Shown here piece after piece: positions 19,385-27,977 of a DNA stretch of 51,641 bases. The stretch lies in contig JAAYBI010000058.1 in assembly GCA_012718915.1 (NCBI GenBank), forward strand, positions 1 through 51,641, given 5' to 3'. A program made the position numbers and the translations under genes. Under the pieces are notes generated by a model. The model was not told the origin of the DNA and did not search any database. It worked only from the letters and a program-made list of their open reading frames with translations. Position 1 is the stretch's first letter. Every line of letters begins with the position of its first letter. Source of the stretch: Clostridiaceae bacterium. Lineage in GTDB: Bacteria; Bacillota; Clostridia; Saccharofermentanales; Saccharofermentanaceae.

Positions 19385-20590
19385 TCAGATGGATTTTCTC
19401 ATGCGAAAATAGTGATTCATTTGACACTTAATATTCCCGTTGTATAGTTTAATCCGTTTATCCGCATTGCGTCCGACCGCTTTTTCGAAAGAGTCCTCAG
19501 GACTGATGACCGTCAGGCGTATGCCCTTTTTGCAAAACCCATCTCGATCAAGATACGTATGTCCGATTGACACAAAAAGTTCAGTCGCCTCTTCTTCCGT
19601 CATCATGCGCCCGCCATAAGGTGGATTGCATACGACCAATTGTCTATCAATGCCTGTCCATTCAGCTAATGCGGAAGGGTCTTGATCCTTAAGGTCAGCA
19701 GTTTTAAACCGCGTAACGGATTCAACGCCTGCAGCGCGCGCATTTTGAATCGCATTCGATACCGCACGACCATCGACATCGGAACCATAGTAAAAAGCAC
19801 CGTCTTTACTTGGCTTGATGATCATGTCTTTAGCCTCTTCTCTTGCCTCGACAAATACCTGAGATCCGATAAAAGGCCATTTTTGGGCATCAAACTCGCG
19901 ACGCAAACCCGGCGCAATATTTAGCCCTGCCAACGCGGATTCAATGACAATCGTTCCCGAACCGCAACAAGGATCAACCACAGCTTCATATCCGAAGGGT
20001 TGATATTTCGACAGCATCACAAGCCCGGACGCAAGTGTTTCCTTAATTGGTGCAATATGACGAAGCGGTCTGTAACCTCGCTTGTGAAGACCATCGCCCG
20101 ACGTGTCCATCATCACACGAACTTGATCTGAGACGATTCCGAAGCGTACATTAAGAAGACCGACATCAGGGTTTTCTACAATATACTGACTCCCCTTGCC
20201 TCGACCCTTTTCAATCAGACGTTTAACTATTGCTTTTTTACAAAGGCTTTGGCAAGCAGGGATGCCAAACAACTGCGACTTTCTGGAGTAACCATTTACA
20301 TGAAAGGCAAAAGAATCCGGAATCCATTCTTCCCATGGCATTTTCTCGATACCTTCGAAAAAATCATCGAACGTAGTTGCTCGATAAGTGCCCAAGCTCA
20401 ATAGGACTCGTTCGCCATGTCGAACCCATAGATTGACACGAGCTACCGCTTGGGCAACTTTGCTTTTCGGCACACTCAGAATAACCTGACCGTCTTGAAC
20501 TTGAATATCGGACTTATCATACCCTATATGTTCCAAGTCTTGCCGCACAAGACTCTCAAGTCCGAATAGAGCCGTTATAATAATTTCCAT
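19385..20590 (-). CDS. THUMP-domain class I rRNA methyltransferase (RlmL/YpsC type)
   Basis: Predicted to put a methyl group from SAM on guanine N2 of 23S rRNA. Residues 1-60 form a ferredoxin-like part, 60-155 the THUMP RNA-binding domain, 155-401 the UPF0020 methyltransferase with VDPCCGSGTIVIES and the catalytic CNPPYGGRM. At 401 residues it is like B. subtilis YpsC and lacks the second methyltransferase of E. coli RlmL. Start set at the ATG at 20590, ten bases behind AGGAGGT. Last gene of a group with the hydrolase, kinase and nagB. Confidence 0.9.
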   Translation of the reverse strand: MEIIITALFGLESLVRQDLEHIGYDKSDIQVQDGQVILSVPKSKVAQAVARVNLWVRHGERVLLSLGTYRATTFDDFFEGIEKMPWEEWIPDSFAFHVNGYSRKSQLFGIPACQSLCKKAIVKRLIEKGRGKGSQYIVENPDVGLLNVRFGIVSDQVRVMMDTSGDGLHKRGYRPLRHIAPIKETLASGLVMLSKYQPFGYEAVVDPCCGSGTIVIESALAGLNIAPGLRREFDAQKWPFIGSQVFVEAREEAKDMIIKPSKDGAFYYGSDVDGRAVSNAIQNARAAGVESVTRFKTADLKDQDPSALAEWTGIDRQLVVCNPPYGGRMMTEEEATELFVSIGHTYLDRDGFCKKGIRLTVISPEDSFEKAVGRNADKRIKLYNGNIKCQMNHYFRMRKSI

Positions 20591-20648
20591 GTTGTCGTAT
20601 ACCTCCTGGTTGCCCGAAAAAATACCGAGCGAATTAAAGATCAACAGA

Positions 20649-21503
20649 TTAATCCGGCAAGGACTCAACCCATCGAAACAGCACTTTTAATGGGTCCGAT
20701 GTCTCCGGGTCATCAAAAAAGACACCCATAACCAAATTGGAATGGAAAACGTTCTCATCCCTTATGATCATTGAATCCGCTGTCTTCGGACGGAGACTAT
20801 TAACATGCTCCACAAACTTCGCCTCATTTTCAATTTCACTTATAGGGTCATTCATCGCATGAATGCAGAGCACCTTTGCTTTCTCGGTACCGTCAACCAA
20901 AGAGATCGGCTCGGCTCTTTTGCGATCGTATCCCTTTTCAAACAATGATTCTATGAGAAGCTGCGTCGTCGGGGCGTATTCGACCCCAAAAGAGAGAATG
21001 CCACCGAGTGAGACAAGTCCTTTGAACACATTAGGATTGATGCCATATTTTTGTTGCATTTCTTTATCGTAAACGAGAATGCCGCCCAAGTGACCACCCG
21101 CTGACGAACCAACCACAACGACGCGATCCGTTCGAACACCACTCTTTTGAAGAAAAGCAATGGCTTTGACATAGGCAGTAAATACATCCTCTGCTTGCGC
21201 GGGATACTTATACAGAGGCGTGTGCCTATATCCAAGAGATACGGTGTGGTATCCCATATCGGAAAAGACTTTTCCGATGTATTTGTACCTGTTTGGAGAA
21301 CCGGCCATCCAGCCGCCGCCGTGAATGTAAACAATGATGCGTCTCTTGATGGCACCGCTTGGTTTGAAATATAGAAAGTATTGCTTGTTATCCGGTCCAA
21401 ATCGATGTTTTCCGGCCTTGATTTCACTGTTCTTAACTGCTTGGTCAAGCTTGAGTTTGGGAAGTGATAGTGCTTCTCCGATTGCGTTTTTGGGATCAGC
21501 CAT
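20649..21503 (-). CDS. Alpha/beta hydrolase (HSL/BD-FAE-like esterase)
   Basis: A 284-residue esterase or lipase-like enzyme. It shows the oxyanion motif HGGGWMAGSP near residue 64, the nucleophile elbow VGSSAGG near 135, the acid residue around HAMNDP near 225 and a C-terminal His (ENVFHSN). No signal peptide is visible, so it probably acts in the cytoplasm; the substrate is unknown. Start set at the ATG at 21503 with AAAGGA nine bases before. It lies 58 bases before the methyltransferase and 22 bases behind the kinase gene. Confidence 0.82.
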   Translation of the reverse strand: MADPKNAIGEALSLPKLKLDQAVKNSEIKAGKHRFGPDNKQYFLYFKPSGAIKRRIIVYIHGGGWMAGSPNRYKYIGKVFSDMGYHTVSLGYRHTPLYKYPAQAEDVFTAYVKAIAFLQKSGVRTDRVVVVGSSAGGHLGGILVYDKEMQQKYGINPNVFKGLVSLGGILSFGVEYAPTTQLLIESLFEKGYDRKRAEPISLVDGTEKAKVLCIHAMNDPISEIENEAKFVEHVNSLRPKTADSMIIRDENVFHSNLVMGVFFDDPETSDPLKVLFRWVESLPD

Positions 21504-21525
21504 ATAGTGATGTCCTTTCAAATGG

Positions 21526-22005
21526 TCATTGACGCTTGACGTAAACATCAACTTCTTGCGGATCCGGATATTCAAACATCGGATCGAGTCTATGAAATGC
21601 CTCTTCCGAAATGTAATACTCTAAGCTTTGCCCATTATCAATGAGCTCATTTCGAGCCTTGATCCATTGTGCCCGTGTGGCGTCGTCCACATCGGTAAAA
21701 TGCAATTCCACATTATGGCCTTTTGCTGAAAATCGTGATTTGGCAAATGCTCTGTCACTTTGCTTCCAAAAGCCGAAATCCAAAACAACATCCACGCCGA
21801 CATCAAGTAAGCACTCAGCTAAATCATACAAGTAAGATTGCGCTCGTGCAAGTTTTGAAAAATGCTCCAGACAGCGCTCATGCGCGAAAACATCGCGCAT
21901 GAGTTTGTCCGTAGACAAAATAACCGAATGATTATTTTTTAGTTTTTCAGCGTAGATGCTTTTGCCGGAGCAAAGCTTGCCGCAAATCAGTATTATTTTT
22001 GTCAA
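21526..22005 (-). CDS. Small P-loop kinase-like protein (AAA_33 type)
   Basis: A 159-residue P-loop protein with Walker A GKLCSGKS at residues 9-16, STDKLMRDVF at the place where nucleoside or sugar kinases hold the acceptor, and VVLDFGFWKQSDR as a likely Walker B region. The layout is that of the zeta-toxin/AAA_33 family, small-molecule phosphotransferases. It could also be a nucleotidase or an antibiotic kinase. No toxin partner is nearby. The start is a TTG at 22005 with only a weak GGCGG before it. Probably co-transcribed with nagB, 44 bases upstream. Confidence 0.75.
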   Translation of the reverse strand: MTKIILICGKLCSGKSIYAEKLKNNHSVILSTDKLMRDVFAHERCLEHFSKLARAQSYLYDLAECLLDVGVDVVLDFGFWKQSDRAFAKSRFSAKGHNVELHFTDVDDATRAQWIKARNELIDNGQSLEYYISEEAFHRLDPMFEYPDPQEVDVYVKRQ

Positions 22006-22049
22006 TTATTTACCGCCCACCAAAACAAGTTCACCTCAAAATATTAACT

Positions 22050-22862
22050 TCAAAGCAATTGGGTTTTAACTTTTTCAACGTGCGAATAATGATCTTTGCA
22101 CTTAAGCTCCGATGATGCTTCTTCATCCAATACGACAATAGCGTGACCGGTATAGAGTTGAATCGCCGACGAGGTAATTTGAGAAGTCACCGGCCCCTCT
22201 AATGCCTTAGCTACTACGGAAGCCTTTTTGGAACCGGATGCCAGCATTAATAACGAACGCGCATCCAAGATGGTTCCAACACCCATCGTCAGTGCAAAAT
22301 GCGGCATTTCATCTCGACTAAATCCAGCTTTTTCGTAAAACAATTCGTAATTGTCATCAAGTGTCTGCTTTGTCAATACTTCAACGTGAGTCCTTGAAAA
22401 CAAGGAAGCTCCGGGTTCATTGAATGCCCAATGACCATCTCCGCCAATACCCAGCAGCTGAATATCAATACCACCGGCGTCTTTGATTGCGGCTTCGTAC
22501 TGTTCACAAAAAGCAGTGGGATCTTTCGCAAGCCCATCCGGAACATGCGTGCGATTTAAATCGATGTTTACATGCTTAAAAAGAGATTCAAACATGAACC
22601 GCGCATAACTCTGGTCTTGAAGATACGGTTTGGTCATATCTATGCCGATGCCCAGATACTCATCCAAATTGAACGTAGTAACTAAAGAAAAATCCAAACC
22701 TTCTTCCCGATGCATTCGAATTAACTCGTTGTATGTTCCGAGTGGTGTACTTCCGGTCGCCAACCCTAAAACGGCATCGGGTTTATTCTTGATTACATTA
22801 GCTATACATTTTGCTGCATAAAGACTCATTGCCTGATAATCGTCTCTGATTATAACATCCAT
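22050..22862 (-). CDS. nagB: Glucosamine-6-phosphate deaminase
   Basis: Converts glucosamine-6-phosphate to fructose-6-phosphate and ammonia, in amino-sugar catabolism. The 270-residue protein has GLATGSTPLGTY, the catalytic TFNLDEYLGI, and LGIGGDGHWAFNEPG, where most relatives have LGIGRNGHIGFNEP. The catalytic Asp, His and Glu are kept. The C-terminal SELKCKDHYSHVEK corresponds to the usual ELK-DY-H end. GGGGGG stands before the ATG. First of a run of four closely spaced genes. Confidence 0.95.
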   Translation of the reverse strand: MDVIIRDDYQAMSLYAAKCIANVIKNKPDAVLGLATGSTPLGTYNELIRMHREEGLDFSLVTTFNLDEYLGIGIDMTKPYLQDQSYARFMFESLFKHVNIDLNRTHVPDGLAKDPTAFCEQYEAAIKDAGGIDIQLLGIGGDGHWAFNEPGASLFSRTHVEVLTKQTLDDNYELFYEKAGFSRDEMPHFALTMGVGTILDARSLLMLASGSKKASVVAKALEGPVTSQITSSAIQLYTGHAIVVLDEEASSELKCKDHYSHVEKVKTQLL

Positions 22863-22948
22863 AAATAACCCCCCATCGGGTACAATATCGGCGTTTCATC
22901 GCCGTCGATTTTTTGATCTCTGATAATATCCGGACTTATAACTTTGAA

Positions 22949-24139
22949 TTAAGAAATGTAATTATCAAAATAGCCCTGAACCAATACAATGGGCGTTCCC
23001 TTATCACCACTTCCCGAAGTCAGGTCACAAAGCGAGCCGATTAAGTCTGTCAATCTGCGGGGTGTCGTACCCTGAGATGCCATACTGCCGACGAGATCTG
23101 ACTCCTTTTTGCGAATATAGTCGGAGATCGCCAATTTTAATGCTTCGCCATCAAGATCCGGGAACTCGTTGTCCGCCAAATACTTGAGTTTGACTTCATT
23201 GGGCTGACCTTCCAACCCCTCGGTGTATCCCGGAGAGACAACCGGATCTGCAAGTTCCCAAATTTTGCCGACAGGATCCTTAAATGCGCCATCTCCATAA
23301 ATCATCGCTTCAACTTTTTTGCCGGTTATTTCGAGTATACGCTGACTAATGCCTACCGCTACTTCTTTACAATCTCTGGGGAACAGTTTTACGGATTCTT
23401 CAGTCGCCTTGTTGCTTCCCAGAAGACCGTAATCCTTATTATATCCGCTACCCTCAACGGAACTATTCAGTATTTGATCCAGTCCGTAGACATTGGTTGC
23501 GCCTGCTTGCATCAACAATCTCCGGGTGCGCACTCTGGTATGAATATCACAATGTAAAATCGACGTTGTATAATCCAAAATCGCACGACAATCGTTGGCC
23601 AGAATTAATTCTGCTTCACAATCCTCAGACTCAATTAGCTCCTTATAATAACTGATATAATCAACACCGGTGAACTCATGCTTGTTATAACCGAATAACT
23701 CTCTGAATCGAGCTTCGGTAAGCACATCCGTCCAAGGATTGACTCCCTTCTCATCTAACAAATCCAAGTCGACAAGATGATTTCCGACTTCATCAGACGG
23801 ATAGCTCAGCATAAGCACTACTTTTTTCGAGCCCCGCGCAATACCTTTTAGACACGTGGCAAAACGATTGCGAGAGAGAATCGGGAAAATGACACCAACC
23901 GGTTCATCTCCAAACTTAGATTTGACATCTGTGGCTATTTGATCCACAGTCGCATAATTGCCTTGTGTTCTGGCAATGACCGCTTCAGTGACTGCAATAA
24001 CGTCACGATCGCGAATTTCAAATCCTTCCGATTGTGATGCCTCCAAAACACTATTGGTGACAATGGTTATCACATCATCGCCTTGGCGAAAAATCGGTGC
24101 GCGAATCCCTCGAGAAATGGTTCCAACTCGTCTTTCCAT
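22949..24139 (-). CDS. CofE-like F420-0:L-glutamate ligase family protein
   Basis: A 396-residue protein of the F420-0:gamma-glutamyl ligase family (PF01996). The N-terminal RDVIAVTEAVIARTQGNY, MIYGDGAFKDPVG near residue 280 and the RRLTDLIGSLCDLTSG end match the long variant seen in clostridia. In F420 makers CofE adds glutamates to the cofactor. Clostridia in general do not make F420 and no other cof gene is present here, so the true substrate is unknown. It has its own strong promoter at 24165-24193, divergent from tRNA-Arg, and GGAGGGG before the ATG. Confidence 0.8.
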   Translation of the reverse strand: MERRVGTISRGIRAPIFRQGDDVITIVTNSVLEASQSEGFEIRDRDVIAVTEAVIARTQGNYATVDQIATDVKSKFGDEPVGVIFPILSRNRFATCLKGIARGSKKVVLMLSYPSDEVGNHLVDLDLLDEKGVNPWTDVLTEARFRELFGYNKHEFTGVDYISYYKELIESEDCEAELILANDCRAILDYTTSILHCDIHTRVRTRRLLMQAGATNVYGLDQILNSSVEGSGYNKDYGLLGSNKATEESVKLFPRDCKEVAVGISQRILEITGKKVEAMIYGDGAFKDPVGKIWELADPVVSPGYTEGLEGQPNEVKLKYLADNEFPDLDGEALKLAISDYIRKKESDLVGSMASQGTTPRRLTDLIGSLCDLTSGSGDKGTPIVLVQGYFDNYIS

Positions 24140-24164
24140 TCAAACCCCTCCTAACAACCAGATT

Positions 24165-24193
24165 ATTATATAACCTATAAGATAGACTGACAA
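24165..24193 (-). promoter_or_regulatory. Predicted promoter of the CofE-like gene
   Basis: Minus strand: TTGTCA (24188-24193), 17-base spacer, TATAAT (24165-24170), about 25 bases before the ATG. Confidence 0.8.
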
Positions 24194-24316
24194 AGGTTTT
24201 TTCAGAATCTTCAGTTTTTGCCTCAAAAAAGCATCAATTTCGATATTTGCTAAGAAAAATCACAATAAATCCTCAACAATATCACAACTAACAATTTTGA
24301 ATAATCGCTTCTTTTC

Positions 24317-24345
24317 TTGTTTGTCCGACTGAAGTGCGATATAAT
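24317..24345 (+). promoter_or_regulatory. Predicted tRNA-Arg promoter
   Basis: TTGTTT (24317-24322), 17-base spacer, TATAAT (24340-24345), thirteen bases before the tRNA. Confidence 0.75.
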
Positions 24346-24358
24346 TCGTTCGTAATTT

Positions 24359-24435
24359 GTTTCCGTAGCTCAGCAGGATAGAGCGACCGCCTCCTAAGCG
24401 GTAGGCCAGCGGTTCGAATCCGCTCGGGAACACCA
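24359..24435 (+). tRNA. tRNA-Arg (anticodon CCU)
   Basis: A 77-base cloverleaf: acceptor GTTTCCG with CGGGAAC (one G-T pair), D arm GCTC...GAGC, anticodon arm ACCGC/GCGGT around the loop CTCCTAA with anticodon CCT, T arm AGCGG-TTCGAAT-CCGCT, discriminator A and an encoded CCA. It reads AGG codons. A run of seven T follows three bases after the CCA. Confidence 0.97.
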
Positions 24436-24531
24436 ATCTTTTTTTCGTAACGCGTGTATGTTACTTGATGCTCTCACCCGATTCGGTCGGGTATTTATCA
24501 TTATATTACAGATGATAGTGACGCCTGCATC

Positions 24532-25692
24532 CTAGATGCCGGTCTGATATATAGCTATCATTTTTTCACCGACGGCGAAAGAAAGTTGCGCCAGGATGAC
24601 AAGCATCGACAATGTGCCAAATGTCATCGCTCCTCCTTCAATACAATTGAAAGGCTTTGAGAATAGGGCTTTTCGAGCTGATACTCGAATAAATAGAAGT
24701 GATAGAAACATCACAAAAAATGTAAATACCGAAGCCGTTAGAATTATTAGTATATTATTCATCGCAAATGTATTTCCCTTAAGCTCAACTGACAGCATTT
24801 CGGACGGCAAAATGACGAGAAGTACATGCGCCGGAAGAATAATATAGTTAATTAACGAATCCGAAAAAAGCAAACGTCCGCTTTCCGAGTATTTCGAAAA
24901 GAAGCATGTGAAAATTGTCGGAAATACCACAGCAAGTGACAAGACCGAAAACCGAAATGGCGCGGATGAAAAAGCACTCATTAACAGAGTTGACACGGCA
25001 ACAAGAAATCCGGTCCATAATGAATACCCAAGCATCCCAACCAGTAGGGAGCGCTCATTATCCTGTGGTGCATACTGACTATAAATCGTTAATCCTGATT
25101 GTATTCGAGGGATCATTTTAAATGCCCAATGCCCTCTTCTCCGATAGATAAATACTACAGTTGCGGTGGCTGCCGCAATTATCATCAATATTCCGGCCGG
25201 ATTCATCAGTACATATATGGGAGGCAGACGTAATAGCGAGCGTCCAAAAAACAAGTTCCCCGACCACGAATGTCTTAAGGTTCCCAGCAACAAGATCGTC
25301 GGGAGAAACACACCAAAAGCCATCCATCCGAAAGCAAGTTGCTTTCGCCCAAACAATACATATGAAGAAATCAATGGACTCAGCAATAATAAATATGCTC
25401 CTTTTGCATACCCAAAAGTTAAGACAAAATCTTGGGGAATATCAAGTATTTCGGGCAAGAAAAATAATGTCAGCGATACAATCCTTACAGCAATAATGAC
25501 CCCGATAATATGAGCGACAGGAGATTTTTTAGGAATCAATAACGCGATCGGCATACAGACCACCAAGATTGCAAACACACTTATTATCGTCGTTATCGCA
25601 GCGTTCAAATCATTACTTCTCAGCGCTAAAAGCGCGCCAAGCGTGACAACAGTCACGAATCGAAACAATCCGAATTCAGTGATCTTATTCAT
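24532..25692 (-). CDS. Membrane protein resembling an RnfE-RnfA fusion
   Basis: A 386-residue protein with roughly ten to twelve hydrophobic segments, last gene of the Rnf-like operon, 12 bases behind the rnfG-like gene, GAGGGAGG before the ATG. The first half follows RnfE: PLISSYVLFGR near residue 106 for PLIVVNCIILGR, LLLGTLRHSWSGNLFFG near 134 for LLLGSIREILGSGTIFG, then a PP-x-PxG pattern. The second half ends KPFNCIEGGAMTFGTLSM, recalling the RnfA C-terminus. The cysteines that hold the membrane [2Fe-2S] cluster in RnfA and RnfE are not at their places; the whole chain has three Cys (46, 263, 350). The assignment is by weak pattern and position; it could be a different membrane subunit. 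Confidence 0.5.
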   Translation of the reverse strand: MNKITEFGLFRFVTVVTLGALLALRSNDLNAAITTIISVFAILVVCMPIALLIPKKSPVAHIIGVIIAVRIVSLTLFFLPEILDIPQDFVLTFGYAKGAYLLLLSPLISSYVLFGRKQLAFGWMAFGVFLPTILLLGTLRHSWSGNLFFGRSLLRLPPIYVLMNPAGILMIIAAATATVVFIYRRRGHWAFKMIPRIQSGLTIYSQYAPQDNERSLLVGMLGYSLWTGFLVAVSTLLMSAFSSAPFRFSVLSLAVVFPTIFTCFFSKYSESGRLLFSDSLINYIILPAHVLLVILPSEMLSVELKGNTFAMNNILIILTASVFTFFVMFLSLLFIRVSARKALFSKPFNCIEGGAMTFGTLSMLVILAQLSFAVGEKMIAIYQTGI

Positions 25693-25704
25693 CCAAAACC
25701 TCCC

Positions 25705-26979
25705 TCACAGAACATAATCTCTCATGTATTTATACGCTGTATTCACAGCGCTTACCAATGTATCAGAGAACGCCATAGCCGTATCCACACCTAAAATCTG
25801 GGTTCGAATCTCCGACAACGGAAGGCCGTCAACACTCTCAATAAGATTGTCACCCATCTCTCCGGGAACGACAACGCCATCCTCAACACCACCCATATCC
25901 ATTTCAACGGTCGTCGTTTCGGATGAAGTTGATTCTGTTTGTGATTGAGATTCATGCATCGATTGCTCCGAATCAAGATCATTCTCACTTTCAGCCGCTT
26001 CAGATACTTCCGATTCATCTGCTACAGATACTTCCGAAATCTCAGGCACAGGCGCATTTTCACCGGAGTCAGAAAACGACTCATCTGTGGAAGTTTCTTC
26101 AACCGTACTTTCTTTCGTAATATTATTCTTAGAATTATCTACGCACTCTTTAGCCAAACGATAAAAGACATTCACTTTCATCTCGACACCATCGACTATT
26201 TCTGTATAACCGTCAGATTTAATGGCCAACTTGTCCAGATCCTGCACTTTAACCAGCATATTGCTCATCGCGTAAGATTGTACTGCCCAAATCTGCTGTC
26301 CTTCAGGCATCTTGTATTCGCCGTCTACTGATGATTGCGCTCTGTTCTTACCACCATCTTTTGCCGCTGCATCCCATACGACAGAGATAATACGTCCATT
26401 TTTTACGATTAATTCTACATAATCTTTGTAACCGGAGCTGTCAAAATCGATATTTTCCGCATAGAAAACACCGTCATTTAAGCCCTCAACAGAAGGATAT
26501 TCACTATAAATAAGTTCTTCGTCTTCATATTCTCTCTGTAATGCAACCGGAATTCGAGCCCCCTGCAATTGAGATATTAATTCCTCGATTATATCCTGAG
26601 ACGGCAGAGAAATAATTTCTGAATCAAGGACTTCTATAGCGATCAAACGATCACCAGTCTCAGAAATTGCCATGCGCGAAGCTAATATACCCTCATCGGT
26701 CGTGACTGTTACTGTCAAAATATACCCAATCACTTTTCGATTCGTATCATAAGCGACAAAAAGATCTCTGACGCTATCTCCATAACCTGATTCCCGAATC
26801 TCAAAGTACTCGTAGTTATCGGCATCAATCAGGTGCCCCATGTCTAATCGGTAATTATATTGAATTTTTTCTTGGCGAGTATGATTGGCCAATAAAGCGC
26901 TCGTAATCAAAACAAATAGCGAAAGCAGCAACATAATTATCGCACTGAATACAATTTTCCGAGCATCGGAACGATTCAT
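25705..26979 (-). CDS. Diverged RnfG-like protein with FMN-binding-like domains
   Basis: Membrane-anchored, mostly extracytoplasmic protein of 424 residues. A single membrane helix spans residues 10-30. Residues 55-160 look like an RnfG FMN-binding core. Residues 168-282 (GYKDYVELIVKNGRIISVVWDAAAKDGGK) look like the PplA-type FMN_bind repeat. Residues 283-360 are a Ser/Glu/Thr-rich spacer, and 375-424 resemble the end of RnfG. At each place where the flavin-attachment motif SGAT would fall, it is missing: IVDGVEMKV (261-269) and VDTAMAFS (398-405), with Met at the flavinylated Thr. Its ATG overlaps the rnfD stop by four bases. RnfG by position and pattern; function in flavin binding is doubtful. 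Confidence 0.6.
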   Translation of the reverse strand: MNRSDARKIVFSAIIMLLLSLFVLITSALLANHTRQEKIQYNYRLDMGHLIDADNYEYFEIRESGYGDSVRDLFVAYDTNRKVIGYILTVTVTTDEGILASRMAISETGDRLIAIEVLDSEIISLPSQDIIEELISQLQGARIPVALQREYEDEELIYSEYPSVEGLNDGVFYAENIDFDSSGYKDYVELIVKNGRIISVVWDAAAKDGGKNRAQSSVDGEYKMPEGQQIWAVQSYAMSNMLVKVQDLDKLAIKSDGYTEIVDGVEMKVNVFYRLAKECVDNSKNNITKESTVEETSTDESFSDSGENAPVPEISEVSVADESEVSEAAESENDLDSEQSMHESQSQTESTSSETTTVEMDMGGVEDGVVVPGEMGDNLIESVDGLPLSEIRTQILGVDTAMAFSDTLVSAVNTAYKYMRDYVL

Positions 26980-27977
26980 TGGCCCACCTCCTCTGCACGG
27001 GCGCCATTTTCCCCGGTCATCTTATGCCCTCGAACTTCTTTACCTTGAGCAAATAGCTTGGACCGAGAATAGAAATCCGCAATTGGCGTCATTAAATTCA
27101 TCAAAAGCACAGGGAGTAGCAACGAAAAAATCGGTTGTACAAGAAGATAAATTACTGCCGTAAAAATACCGATCAACAGAGCCGCTATAAATCTAAATCG
27201 AGTATCAATAGGAGAAGTCGCATAATCGTTAACCGCGAAAACAGCGACAAAAACGACACCGCTTTCCGCAAGCGCATGTATTAGTCCAACAGATTCGGTC
27301 CGCCCGCCGGTGACCCCGATATACACGATTGAAAATGCCAGGATAACAGCCATTGGCTCATGCGGGCGAATGACGCCGTAAAGCATCAGGTAGACACCAC
27401 CGAAAAAAATCAGCAACACCGCCGAGGCTCCCATAAATCCGGGAACAGAACCCATCATCCATTCGGTTAAGTCAGAGAAATGTGTCCCGGTCTGAGCCGA
27501 TAAATTCTCTGAACTTGCGGACAACAGCGTATTCAAGACCCATCTTTCTTTGCCGGGCATGACAACATCATAATCCCGAACTCGATATATGACTTCAATA
27601 AATGCTCGCCCGATAAGTGCCGGATTGAACAAATTCGTTCCCGCACCACCATAAACTTGCTTTGCAAAAACGGATGCAAAAATGACTCCGACAAAAACAT
27701 GCAACATCGAGATATTTGCCGGCAACATGAGCGCAATCATAATACCGCTGATGATTGAGCTGATATCATAGTAGTGTGTATCCTTATGTATCAAAACCGA
27801 AATAATTCGATCACTGACCAGGAAGAGCAACGCCGACCACAGGATGATGACTATCGCGCGAATGCCATAAAAAAAGACCGCTGCAACACACGGAGGAATC
27901 AACGCCACCAATACATGCAAGTAAATACTAGGCGAGCTCATTTTTCGGTGTATATGTGGCGCCGGACGCAAAGTCAT
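26976..27977 (-). CDS. rnfD: Rnf electron-transport complex subunit D
   Basis: Multi-spanning membrane subunit (333 residues, about nine to ten membrane segments) of the Rnf/Nqr type. It shows SSIISGIMIALMLPANI, the conserved YGGAGTNLFNPALIGRAF near residue 110 (YGGLGQNPFNPAMVGR in relatives), GSVPGFMGASAVLLIFFGG near 177 and VNDYATSPID near 255. The flavin-attachment site, usually DxVTGATPL, may correspond to LSAQTGT near residue 160; a Thr is there but the motif is loose. Start and stop overlap the neighbours (ATGA) on both sides, so it is translationally coupled with rnfC and the rnfG-like gene. Confidence 0.88.
   Translation of the reverse strand: MTLRPAPHIHRKMSSPSIYLHVLVALIPPCVAAVFFYGIRAIVIILWSALLFLVSDRIISVLIHKDTHYYDISSIISGIMIALMLPANISMLHVFVGVIFASVFAKQVYGGAGTNLFNPALIGRAFIEVIYRVRDYDVVMPGKERWVLNTLLSASSENLSAQTGTHFSDLTEWMMGSVPGFMGASAVLLIFFGGVYLMLYGVIRPHEPMAVILAFSIVYIGVTGGRTESVGLIHALAESGVVFVAVFAVNDYATSPIDTRFRFIAALLIGIFTAVIYLLVQPIFSLLLPVLLMNLMTPIADFYSRSKLFAQGKEVRGHKMTGENGARAEEVGQ

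Noticed and set aside
24476-24492. Terminator ACCCGA-TTCGG-TCGGGT after tRNA-Arg or the Rnf-like operon
   Set aside because: The stem is short and neither strand has a proper run of T behind it.
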